Shown here in pieces: positions 49,161 to 56,623 of a stretch of 64,000 bases of DNA (its first letter is position 1; each line of letters opens with the position of its first letter). Position numbers and translations under genes: made by a program. Below the pieces are notes generated by a model, which saw nothing but the letters and a program-made list of their open reading frames with translations, ran no database searches and was not told where the DNA came from. This DNA comes from Acidimicrobiia bacterium (GTDB lineage: Bacteria; Actinomycetota; Acidimicrobiia; Spongiisociales; ZC4RG35): assembly GCA_028284765.1 (NCBI GenBank), contig JANQRA010000006.1, positions 1 to 64,000 on the forward strand, written 5' to 3'.

Positions 49161-50288
49161 ATGAAGGGCAGATCGCGTTGGATGATGGCGTTGATCATCG
49201 GCGCTCTGGTACTTGCAGCATGCGGTGACGGAGACGGCGACGGCGACGGCGGAGACGGTGGGGAGGCCGTCGAGTGTGAGTCTGTTGACGAGGTTCGTCT
49301 CCAGCTGCAGTGGGTCGCTCAGGCCCAGTTCGCCGGCTACTACGTTGCCAATGACCTCGGTTTCTACGACGAGCAGTGTCTCGATGTGACGATTCTCGAG
49401 GGTGCGGTTGAGATCGTCCCTCAGACAGTTCTAGCTACGGGGGGAGCCGAGTTCGGTCTGGCCTGGGTACCAAAGGCTCTTGTGTCTCGCAATGAGGGTG
49501 CGGACATCGTGAACATTGCTCAAGTCTTTGAGCGCTCGGGAACACTGATGGTCTCGTTCGCAGATCAGGGCATCAACTCAGTGGCTGACTTTGCAGGCAG
49601 GACGGTCGGAAACTGGGGCTTCGGAAACGAGTACGAGCTGACCGCTGCGATCGAGCAGGAAGGCATCGCAGCAGATGTCGAGTTGGTTGCACAGTCCTTC
49701 GACATGCTGGCATTGCTCAACGGTGATATCGATGTCGCCGAAGCAATGATCTACAACGAGTACGCCCAGGTTCTGGAAGCAGTTAACCCGGACACCGGCG
49801 AGTTGTATCAGCCAGATGACCTCAGCGTTATCGACTTCAACGATGTCGGTACCGCCATGCTGCAGGACGCTGTCTGGGTGAACGCTGATTGGATCGCAGA
49901 CGACGCCAATGTGGACATCGCAGAGAGATTCCTCACGGCTTCATTCCAGGGTTGGATCCACTGCCTCGACAACTTCGACGAGTGTGTACAGGTCGTCCTG
50001 GACAACGGGTCGACTCTCGGCGAGAGCCATCAGCAGTGGCAGCTCAATGAGATTCTCGGCCTGGTTTTCCCTGCGACCAATGGCATTGGAGTCATGAATG
50101 AGTCGCTGTGGGACCAGACCGTTGAGGTCGCGACGTCACAGATCCCGGAACTCGACGGTGTCGAGATCTCAGACGACGCATATCGGACGGATATCGCCGA
50201 GGCAGCCATCGCCAACCTCGACGGCGAGGACACCGACGGCGACGGATACGAGCGTCGCGACATCGAGCTTCGAGAGGGCGGCGAGTAG
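49161..50288 (+). CDS. NMT1/THI5-like substrate-binding lipoprotein
   Basis: 375-residue binding protein. Signal peptide with lipobox 'LVLAAC' (Cys21), then an unusual Asp-Gly linker (22-34). The NMT1 core follows: 'EVRLQLQWVAQAQFAGYYVANDLGFYDEQCLDVTILEGA', 'GAEFGLAWVPKALVSRNEGADIVNIAQVF', 'GRTVGNWGFGNEYEL'. This fold binds pyrimidine-like rings such as hydroxymethylpyrimidine precursors and riboflavin. Near the end 'DGEDTDGDGYERRD' resembles a calcium loop. GGAGGA 7 nt upstream supports the ATG at 49161. It ends at a 15-bp hairpin. Confidence 0.92.
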   Translation: MKGRSRWMMALIIGALVLAACGDGDGDGDGGDGGEAVECESVDEVRLQLQWVAQAQFAGYYVANDLGFYDEQCLDVTILEGAVEIVPQTVLATGGAEFGLAWVPKALVSRNEGADIVNIAQVFERSGTLMVSFADQGINSVADFAGRTVGNWGFGNEYELTAAIEQEGIAADVELVAQSFDMLALLNGDIDVAEAMIYNEYAQVLEAVNPDTGELYQPDDLSVIDFNDVGTAMLQDAVWVNADWIADDANVDIAERFLTASFQGWIHCLDNFDECVQVVLDNGSTLGESHQQWQLNEILGLVFPATNGIGVMNESLWDQTVEVATSQIPELDGVEISDDAYRTDIAEAAIANLDGEDTDGDGYERRDIELREGGE

Positions 50289-50302
50289 AAGCGGTTCTAG
50301 AT

Positions 50303-50346
50303 ACCTCAGGTTGTGGGCCCCATATGTGGCACCCACAACCTGAGGT
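50303..50346. promoter_or_regulatory. 15-bp hairpin / palindromic element between importer and hydrolase genes (copy 2)
   Basis: ACCTCAGGTTGTGGG (50303-50317) pairs perfectly with CCCACAACCTGAGGT (50332-50346), followed by a T-rich stretch. Its first 29 bases match copy 1 at 46512-46540 (25/29), including the inner CCCATAT palindrome. It could be a terminator after the binding protein, an operator in front of the hydrolase gene, or both. Confidence 0.65.
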
Positions 50347-50400
50347 TTGTCGTTTTGGAGTAGGTTTGGGGGCCTGCAGCTGAGCCAGAGGAGGATTTGA

Positions 50401-51243
50401 ATGGCCAACATCGTGCGTGCCGCACTCGTTCAGACCGAGTGGACGGGCGACAAGGAATCGATGGTTGAGAAGCATGTGAAATACGCACATGAGGCGGCCG
50501 AGCAAGGCGCCCAGGTGATGTGCTTTCAGGAGATGTTCAATGCTCCGTACTTCTGCCAGGTCCAGGACGACGAGCACAAGGACACTGCGGAGTTGATTCC
50601 TGACGGACCGACCACCCAACGCATGATTGAGGTAGCCAAAGAGACTGGGATGGTCCTGGTCGTTCCCATTTATGAGAAGGAGGACGACGGCTTCCTCTAC
50701 AACACAGCCGCTGTCATCGATGCAGACGGAACCTATCTCGGCAAGTACCGCAAGACCCATATCCCACACGTCAATGGGTTCTGGGAGAAGTTCTACTTCC
50801 GGCCAGGCAACACTGGTTATCCGGTGTTTGATACCGCCGTTGGCCGCATCGGCGTCTATATCTGTTACGACCGCCACTTTCCCGAGGGCTGGCGTGCGCT
50901 CGGTCTCGCTGGCGCGAAGATCGTCTTCAACCCGTCTGCTACCAGCAGGGGGCTTTCGATGTACCTGTGGGGTCTGGAGCAGCCGGCTAGCGCCGTTGCG
51001 AACGAGTACTTCATCGGTGCGATCAACCGAGTCGGCAAAGAGCCCCTCGGGGACAACGACTTTTACGGGTCCTCATACTTCGTCGATCCTCGAGGTCAGT
51101 TTGTCGGCGAGCAGGCGAGTGACACTGAAGAAGAGCTGGTGGTCCGTGACCTCGACATGGACATGATTGATGAGGTTCGCAAGGTGTGGGCCTTCTATCG
51201 GGATCGTCGCCCCGACGCGTACGAGAGTCTCGTAGCTCCCTGA
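50401..51243 (+). CDS. Carbon-nitrogen hydrolase (N-carbamoyl-beta-alanine/N-carbamoylputrescine amidase type)
   Basis: 280-residue nitrilase-superfamily enzyme. The catalytic triad is Glu44 ('CFQEMFNAPYFCQ'), Lys118 ('YRKTHIP') and Cys155 ('ICYDRHFPEG'). The family resembles N-carbamoylputrescine amidase; in this context, next to dihydropyrimidinase, hydrolysis of N-carbamoyl-beta-alanine to beta-alanine, CO2 and ammonia is the best guess. AGGAGGA precedes the ATG. It is followed 3 nt later by the aminotransferase gene, giving a coupled three-gene catabolic operon. Confidence 0.92.
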   Translation: MANIVRAALVQTEWTGDKESMVEKHVKYAHEAAEQGAQVMCFQEMFNAPYFCQVQDDEHKDTAELIPDGPTTQRMIEVAKETGMVLVVPIYEKEDDGFLYNTAAVIDADGTYLGKYRKTHIPHVNGFWEKFYFRPGNTGYPVFDTAVGRIGVYICYDRHFPEGWRALGLAGAKIVFNPSATSRGLSMYLWGLEQPASAVANEYFIGAINRVGKEPLGDNDFYGSSYFVDPRGQFVGEQASDTEEELVVRDLDMDMIDEVRKVWAFYRDRRPDAYESLVAP

Positions 51244-51246
51244 GAA

Positions 51247-52539
51247 GTGGGTAAACACAGCGATCTGCTCGGTAGGCACCAGGAGGTTCTCCCCTCCTGG
51301 ATGGCCCTGTATTACGAAGACCCGATATCACTCGTTGATGGTGAGGGTCGTCGGGTAACGGATGCCGAAGGCAACACCTATCTGGATTTCTTCGGCGGGA
51401 TCCTGACAACTATGTCGGGCTATCGGGTGCCAGAGGTCGTGAACGCCATCAAGGCGCAAGCCGACAAGATGCTTCACACCTCCACCCTTTACCTGATCGA
51501 ATCCCAGATCGAGCTGGCCGAGAAGATATCGGAGCTCAGCGGTATTCCCGACGCGAAGGTGTTCTTCACCAATTCCGGGACCGAGGCCAACGACGCGGCC
51601 CTCATGCTTGCGACCCAGTATCGGAAGTCGAATCAGATCCTTGCGATCAGAGGTAGCTATCACGGTAAGTCGCATTCGGCTGTGGCAATCACGGGGCAAA
51701 AGGCCTGGTCGGCAACCAGTCTCTATCCGTTCAATGTGACCTATGTGCATGGCGGCTACAAACTGCGCAGTCCGTTTGGCCACCTCCCCGATGACGAGTT
51801 CACCCAGGCCTGCGTTGACGACCTGACGGACCTACTAGGCATCGCCACAGCTGGTGATGTCGCCGCGATGATCGCCGAGCCGATTCAGGGTGTTGGCGGT
51901 TTCGCCACTCCACCTGATGGGTTCTTCGGTGAGATGAAGAAAGTCCTGGACGAGCACGGGATTCTGTTCATCACCGACGAGGTCCAGACCGGTTGGGGGC
52001 GAACCGGGGAACACTTCTGGGGTTACCAAGCGCACGGGATCACACCCGACATCCTCACCTTCGCCAAAGGACTCGGAAACGGGCTGGCAATGGCCGGTGT
52101 TGTAGCCCGGCCCGAAATCATGGACTGTCTCCAGGCCAACTCCATTTCCACGTTTGGAGGCAACCCACTTGCCACCGCGGGAGCCCTCGCCAACCTCAAC
52201 TACGTGTTGGACAACGACCTTCAGACCAACGCTCTCAAGACCGGCAATCAGCTGAAGAACGGTGTGCACCGCATCGCAGATGACACTCCGGAGATCATCG
52301 AGGTTCGAGGCAAAGGACTGATGGTCGGCATCGAGTTTGGCCATGAAGATGGCTCTCCTGACACCGATCTCACAGGTTCGGTGATGGAGGAAGCCAAAGC
52401 GGAGGGGCTCCTCATCGGAAAGGGCGGACTCCACGGCAACACCCTCCGCATCGCACCGGCGCTATCGGTCACCGAGGAAGAGATTGAAGAAGGTTTGGAC
52501 AAGTTGAACACGGCAATACAACGGGCACGAACGGAGTAG
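51247..52539 (+). CDS. Class III aminotransferase (AGXT2/beta-alanine-type)
   Basis: 430-residue PLP-dependent aminotransferase. 'LDFFGGILTTMSGYRVPEV' is the N-terminal substrate loop; 'TNSGTEANDAALMLA' and 'AMIAEPIQGVGGF' bind PLP; the Schiff-base Lys is Lys274 in 'LTFAKGLGNGLAMAG'. The sequence resembles alanine-glyoxylate aminotransferase 2 and beta-alanine:pyruvate aminotransferases. Here it should convert beta-alanine to malonate semialdehyde, which the mmsA product then oxidises. Start is a GTG, 3 nt after the previous stop. Confidence 0.93.
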   Translation: MGKHSDLLGRHQEVLPSWMALYYEDPISLVDGEGRRVTDAEGNTYLDFFGGILTTMSGYRVPEVVNAIKAQADKMLHTSTLYLIESQIELAEKISELSGIPDAKVFFTNSGTEANDAALMLATQYRKSNQILAIRGSYHGKSHSAVAITGQKAWSATSLYPFNVTYVHGGYKLRSPFGHLPDDEFTQACVDDLTDLLGIATAGDVAAMIAEPIQGVGGFATPPDGFFGEMKKVLDEHGILFITDEVQTGWGRTGEHFWGYQAHGITPDILTFAKGLGNGLAMAGVVARPEIMDCLQANSISTFGGNPLATAGALANLNYVLDNDLQTNALKTGNQLKNGVHRIADDTPEIIEVRGKGLMVGIEFGHEDGSPDTDLTGSVMEEAKAEGLLIGKGGLHGNTLRIAPALSVTEEEIEEGLDKLNTAIQRARTE

Positions 52540-52544
52540 ATCAT

Positions 52545-53957
52545 ATGGCCAAGAAACTCATCAAAGGCGGGACAGTCGTCACCGCTATCGATCAGATGGA
52601 TGCGGATGTCCTCATCGACGGAGATCAGGTAGTGGGCTTGTTGGGCAGAGATCACTCAGTCGAAGACGTGGAGGTCATCGACGCCACAGGAATGCTCGTG
52701 CTCCCCGGTGGCATCGACGTGCACACCCACATGGAGCTGCCCTTCGGTGGCACTAAGGCAGCAGACACATTCGAGACAGGCACCCGTGCTGCGGCTTGGG
52801 GTGGCACAACGACCATCGTCGACTTCGCCGTTCAGACTGTTGGTGAGTCAGCGATGGACGGCTGGGAAGCCTGGATGGAGAAGGCCAGGGGCAACTGCGC
52901 CATCGATTACGGATTCCACATGATCACGGGCGATATCAACGACCAGACCCTCAAGGAGATGGAGCTCCTCAGCAGGGAGGGCGTGACCTCTTTCAAGATG
53001 TTCATGGCGTACCCGGGGGTCTTCTACTCCGACGATGGTCAGATCCTGAGGGCCATGCAGAAGGCAGCTGAGGACGGTTCGACGATCTGTATGCACGCCG
53101 AGAATGGGATCGCCATCGATGTGCTCGTTGAGCAGGCGCTGGAGCGAGGGGAAACCGATCCGATCTATCACGGCATCGTGCGCAAGTCGATTCTCGAAGG
53201 CGAGGCGACCCATCGCGCGATCAAACTGGCTGAGTTGACTGGTGTGCAGCTCTACATCGTCCACTTGTCGGCACAGGAAGCTCTGGACGAGGTGATCCAG
53301 GCGAGAGATCAGGGCCTAAACGTCTATGCAGAGACATGCCCGCAGTACCTCTTCCTATCGCTTGAGAACCTCGGCAATGGCTTCGACGGCGCCAAGTACG
53401 TTTGCTCGCCGCCGCTGCGAGACGAGGAAGCAGGTCACCAAGAGCGGCTCTGGCAGGGTCTGCGGACCAACGATCTGCAGATCGTCTCCACGGATCATTG
53501 CCCGTTCTGCATGGGAGACCATCACACGTTCGGCACGCAGAAGCAGCTCGGTCAGGGCGATTTCTCGAAGATCCCGAACGGAATGCCTGGTGTCGAACCG
53601 AGGATGGGTCTCATGTACAACGGCGGAGTGGTGGAAGGCCGTATCAGCCTCAACCGTTTCGTTGAGATCACGGCCACGACTCCGGCGAAGATGTTCGGCA
53701 TGTACCCCAAGAAGGGGACCATCGCTGTTGGTTCCGACGCCGACATCGTGATCTTCGACCCAAATGGTTCACACACCATCTCAGTCGACACCCATCACAT
53801 GGACGTCGACTACTCCGCCTATGAGGGATGGGAGATGCGAGGCAAGGTGGAGACGGTCCTTTCCAAGGGCAAGGTCATCATCTCGGACGACCAGTACCAC
53901 GGCTCTCCAGGAGATGGGGAATACCTGGCACGGGGCACCAGCCAGTATGTGATCTAG
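52545..53957 (+). CDS. hydA: Dihydropyrimidinase
   Basis: 470-residue cyclic amidohydrolase of the dihydropyrimidinase/D-hydantoinase type. Metal ligands: 'DVHTHMELPFGG' (His60, His62), carbamylated Lys151 in 'TSFKMFMAYPG', later His in 'HAENG' and 'VHLS', and Asp in 'STDHCPF'. 'CPQYLFLS' and 'NGMPGVEPRMGLMYNGGV' are family-specific. It opens dihydrouracil or dihydrothymine to N-carbamoyl amino acids, the substrate of the upstream hydrolase. It lies 5 nt after the aminotransferase gene. Confidence 0.94.
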   Translation: MAKKLIKGGTVVTAIDQMDADVLIDGDQVVGLLGRDHSVEDVEVIDATGMLVLPGGIDVHTHMELPFGGTKAADTFETGTRAAAWGGTTTIVDFAVQTVGESAMDGWEAWMEKARGNCAIDYGFHMITGDINDQTLKEMELLSREGVTSFKMFMAYPGVFYSDDGQILRAMQKAAEDGSTICMHAENGIAIDVLVEQALERGETDPIYHGIVRKSILEGEATHRAIKLAELTGVQLYIVHLSAQEALDEVIQARDQGLNVYAETCPQYLFLSLENLGNGFDGAKYVCSPPLRDEEAGHQERLWQGLRTNDLQIVSTDHCPFCMGDHHTFGTQKQLGQGDFSKIPNGMPGVEPRMGLMYNGGVVEGRISLNRFVEITATTPAKMFGMYPKKGTIAVGSDADIVIFDPNGSHTISVDTHHMDVDYSAYEGWEMRGKVETVLSKGKVIISDDQYHGSPGDGEYLARGTSQYVI

Positions 53958-53978
53958 GCGGTCACTACCCACCTTGTC

Positions 53979-54137
53979 TCACAAGAAGGCCAGGCCAACG
54001 GCTCCGGCGTAGACGGCTATCAGCATGACCAGCATCATGTATCCGAGTTCGCCTCGTCTGCCGAAGTCTTCACTGAGTTTGTGTGCCGTGAGCCCGACCG
54101 CGGCCAGGAACAAGACCGATCCGATCCATTCCGGCAT
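53979..54137 (-). CDS. 52-residue two-helix membrane protein
   Basis: A short minus-strand frame from an ATG at 54137 encodes 'MPEWIGSVLFLAAVGLTAHK', a polar turn ('LSEDFGRRGELG'), then 'YMMLVMLIAVYAGAVGLAFL': two membrane helices in 52 residues. A GAAGGG ribosome binding site lies about 9 nt upstream. The longer frame starting at 54272 gains only Arg-rich, non-protein-like sequence. Clean helix-turn-helix hydrophobicity supports a real small membrane protein; family unknown. Confidence 0.55.
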   Translation of the reverse strand: MPEWIGSVLFLAAVGLTAHKLSEDFGRRGELGYMMLVMLIAVYAGAVGLAFL

Positions 54138-54228
54138 TGGTTGACCGCCCTTCAGATAGCCTCCGATCTGGAACCTACGCGACTCTGAGCGTCGACAACG
54201 CAGACGTGGGGCGCTAGAAACCCTTCGA

Positions 54229-55554
54229 ATGTCAGGCCGACGGGTCCTTCTCGCTCTCTTTGTCAGCTTCATCCAGGTGGTGTTTGTGGTTGGAGTGCCG
54301 GTTGCGGCTGAGTTCAGCGATCCAGATGCAGGCTCGCCTGATGTCGTTCTCTACTCGCCAGCTTTCGCAGATGTCGAAGACGGCTATCTCTTTGCGGCCT
54401 CAATACGGGCTCTTTTCGAGTCCGGGATCACCGTTGGGTGCAACGCCGAGTCGACCCACTTTTGCCCTGAAGATGTGGTCACTAGAGAGCAGATGGCCGC
54501 TTTCTTCACCCGGGCGCTTGACCTTCCTCCGGCTGACGATTCGCTGGATTTCGTCGACGACGACGGGAGCATCTTCGAGAGCGACATCGAGAGTCTCGCC
54601 GCTGCGGGGATCACGAGGGGATGCAACCCACCAATCAACGATCGGTTCTGTCCCAAGGATGTAGTCACGAGAGATCAGATGGCTGCTTTCTTCGTGAGGG
54701 CACTCAACCTCCCTGATGAGCATCCTGTCGACTTCGTGGACGATGACGGGAATCGATTTGAGAGCGAGATCGAGAGGCTGGCGGCGGCCGACATCACCCG
54801 GGGCTGCAACCCTCCGCTGAACAATCGATTCTGTCCGACGAACGAAGTAACTCGAGGGCAGATGGCGGCCTTCTTCACCCGAGCTCTGGACTTGCCTATC
54901 CCGGCTGTTTCCCCGGAGGATGTCACGCTCACCAGGACCCAAAGCGGGGTCGACCCTGCGGTGGAGATCGAGCTGGAAGTTTGCCGTGACTCGGAAGTTT
55001 CGGTGATGACCCGGTCCGCTGTCACGGGTTCTTCACTAAAGGCATTTGGATGGGCTCCGACCGGCTCAGCGTTGTCAGCAGGAGAACTGGACTCTGCGAG
55101 CGACCGCTGGTTCCTTCCGACAGGTGAAGGTTGTGAGACCCTCGCTATGGGTTGGGACCCGAGAGCCAATCAAATCGAGGACCCGCTTGATGTGATGGAC
55201 ATCGTGTCTGGCTTTGGGCCACGTCTTCATCCGATCCTTGGCTACGTCAGGCTGCATGCCGGCATCGACCTCGACGGGGAGATTGGCGATCCCATCTACG
55301 CCGTCGCCGACGGTGTGGTGGTGGATGCACGCAGTCGAGGCGGATACGGGTTGCTGGTTGATATCCACCATCCAGGTGGGCTCCTTACCCGATATGCGCA
55401 TATGTCACAGCTGTTGGTGTCGGCGGGGGACGAGGTGCAGCAGGGAGACGTCATCGGGCTCATGGGGTCGACGGGCCTCAGCACGGGCCCACATCTGCAC
55501 TTCGAGACTCGGGAGTGGGACGTCCCGGTCGATCCGATCGGCTATCTGCCGTGA
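54229..55554 (+). CDS. SLH-like repeat protein with M23 peptidase domain
   Basis: 441-residue secreted protein. A signal peptide (1-27) is followed by three SLH-like repeats of about 58 residues (40-210), each with 'FCP.dVVTR.QMAAFF.RAL.LP' and 'DDDG..FES.IE.LAAA.ITRGC', which bind cell-wall polymer. A linker leads to an M23/LytM zinc endopeptidase (about 315-441): 'GFGPRLHPILGYVRLHAGIDLDG' (first His and Asp ligands) and 'GPHLHFETRE' (HxH). It should cut peptide cross-links in peptidoglycan. It sits between hydA and the luciferase-like gene without evident metabolic link. Confidence 0.92.
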   Translation: MSGRRVLLALFVSFIQVVFVVGVPVAAEFSDPDAGSPDVVLYSPAFADVEDGYLFAASIRALFESGITVGCNAESTHFCPEDVVTREQMAAFFTRALDLPPADDSLDFVDDDGSIFESDIESLAAAGITRGCNPPINDRFCPKDVVTRDQMAAFFVRALNLPDEHPVDFVDDDGNRFESEIERLAAADITRGCNPPLNNRFCPTNEVTRGQMAAFFTRALDLPIPAVSPEDVTLTRTQSGVDPAVEIELEVCRDSEVSVMTRSAVTGSSLKAFGWAPTGSALSAGELDSASDRWFLPTGEGCETLAMGWDPRANQIEDPLDVMDIVSGFGPRLHPILGYVRLHAGIDLDGEIGDPIYAVADGVVVDARSRGGYGLLVDIHHPGGLLTRYAHMSQLLVSAGDEVQQGDVIGLMGSTGLSTGPHLHFETREWDVPVDPIGYLP

Positions 55555-55580
55555 TCGAGGACGATCCGGGTCTTTCTCAC

Positions 55581-55586
55581 TAGCTT
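55581..55586 (+). promoter_or_regulatory. Candidate -10 box of a leaderless promoter (LLM oxidoreductase)
   Basis: TAGCTT ends 6 nt before the ATG at 55593; no Shine-Dalgarno is visible. Confidence 0.35.
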
Positions 55587-55592
55587 GGCGTC

Positions 55593-56597
55593 ATGGATTT
55601 TGGCGTCGTTCTACAAACGGACCCTCCGGCGAGCCGTGTTCTCGAATTGACCCGGCTGGCCGAGTCGCAGGGATTCACCTACGGGTGGACCTTCGATAGT
55701 CACGTTCTCTGGCAGGAGCCCTTTGTCATCTATTCGAGGATGCTGGGCGAAACGGAGAACATGATCGTCGGGCCGATGGTGACGAACCCGGGCACTCGGG
55801 ATTGGACGGTCATCGCCTCACTCTTTGCCACCCTGAATGACATGTACGACGGTCGCACAATTTGCGGCATGGGTCGTGGAGACTCGGCACTCAGATACAT
55901 AGGTGACAAACCTCGCACCCTGGCGACGATGGTGGAGTCGATGGAAGTCATCAAAGGCCTTGTCGCCGGTAAGGAAGTCGAGTTCAACGGCAAGACGATC
56001 TCGATTCCATGGATCGACCAAGGTTGGGACCTCCCGATGTGGGGAGCGGGATACGGCCCCAAGGCGCTGGCGACGATCGGCGCCCATTCCGACGGCTTCA
56101 TCCTCCAGCTTGCGGACCCTCAGGTCCTGGAATGGACGATGGCGGCGGTCCGCTCAGCAGCCTCGGACGCAGGTCGGAACCCTGATGACATCGATATCTG
56201 TGTTGTCGCACCGGCCTATGTCGGTGATGACATTGCCCACCAACGTGATCAGCTCAGATGGTTCGGCGGAATGGTCGGCAACCACGTCCACGACATGGTG
56301 AAGCGGTACGGACACGACGAGTCAAAGGTTCCCCAGGTGCTCTCGGACTACATCAAAGCCCGTGAGGGATATGACTACGACAATCATGGCAAGGCCGAGA
56401 ATCGTTCGACGGACTTCGTACCCGACGAGATCGTGGACCGCTTCTGTGTGTTGGGGACTGCCGACGATCACATCGAGAAGCTGGAGCTCTTGCGGGACAT
56501 GGGGGTTGACCAGTTCGGCATCTACCTGATGCACGACGACCAGGAAGGCACGCTGAGGGCCTACGGCGAGTCGGTAATCCCTGCGATCAACGGCTGA
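55593..56597 (+). CDS. LLM-class F420-dependent oxidoreductase, TIGR03842-like
   Basis: 334-residue luciferase-like barrel enzyme of the group related to methylene-tetrahydromethanopterin reductase. 'MDFGVVLQTDPPASRVLELTRLAESQGFTYGWTFDSHVLWQEP' is the family N-terminus, with 'GPMVTNPGTRDWTVIASLFATLNDMYDGRTICGMGRGDSALRYIG' forming the cofactor site. It should transfer hydride between F420 (or flavin) and a small substrate. It lies 1.6 kb after hydA on the same strand; as far as I recall this subfamily often neighbours dihydropyrimidinase genes. It may therefore act on pyrimidines. Confidence 0.9.
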   Translation: MDFGVVLQTDPPASRVLELTRLAESQGFTYGWTFDSHVLWQEPFVIYSRMLGETENMIVGPMVTNPGTRDWTVIASLFATLNDMYDGRTICGMGRGDSALRYIGDKPRTLATMVESMEVIKGLVAGKEVEFNGKTISIPWIDQGWDLPMWGAGYGPKALATIGAHSDGFILQLADPQVLEWTMAAVRSAASDAGRNPDDIDICVVAPAYVGDDIAHQRDQLRWFGGMVGNHVHDMVKRYGHDESKVPQVLSDYIKAREGYDYDNHGKAENRSTDFVPDEIVDRFCVLGTADDHIEKLELLRDMGVDQFGIYLMHDDQEGTLRAYGESVIPAING

Positions 56598-56602
56598 ACC
56601 AA

Positions 56603-56620
56603 CCGTTCTTCACAGAACGG
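56603..56620. terminator. Bidirectional hairpin between convergent genes
   Basis: CCGTTCT-TCAC-AGAACGG is a perfect 7-bp stem with a tetraloop, placed 5 nt after the LLM gene stop and 3 nt after the stop of the convergent lipoprotein gene. It lacks a T run. Confidence 0.6.
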
Positions 56621-56623
56621 GGA

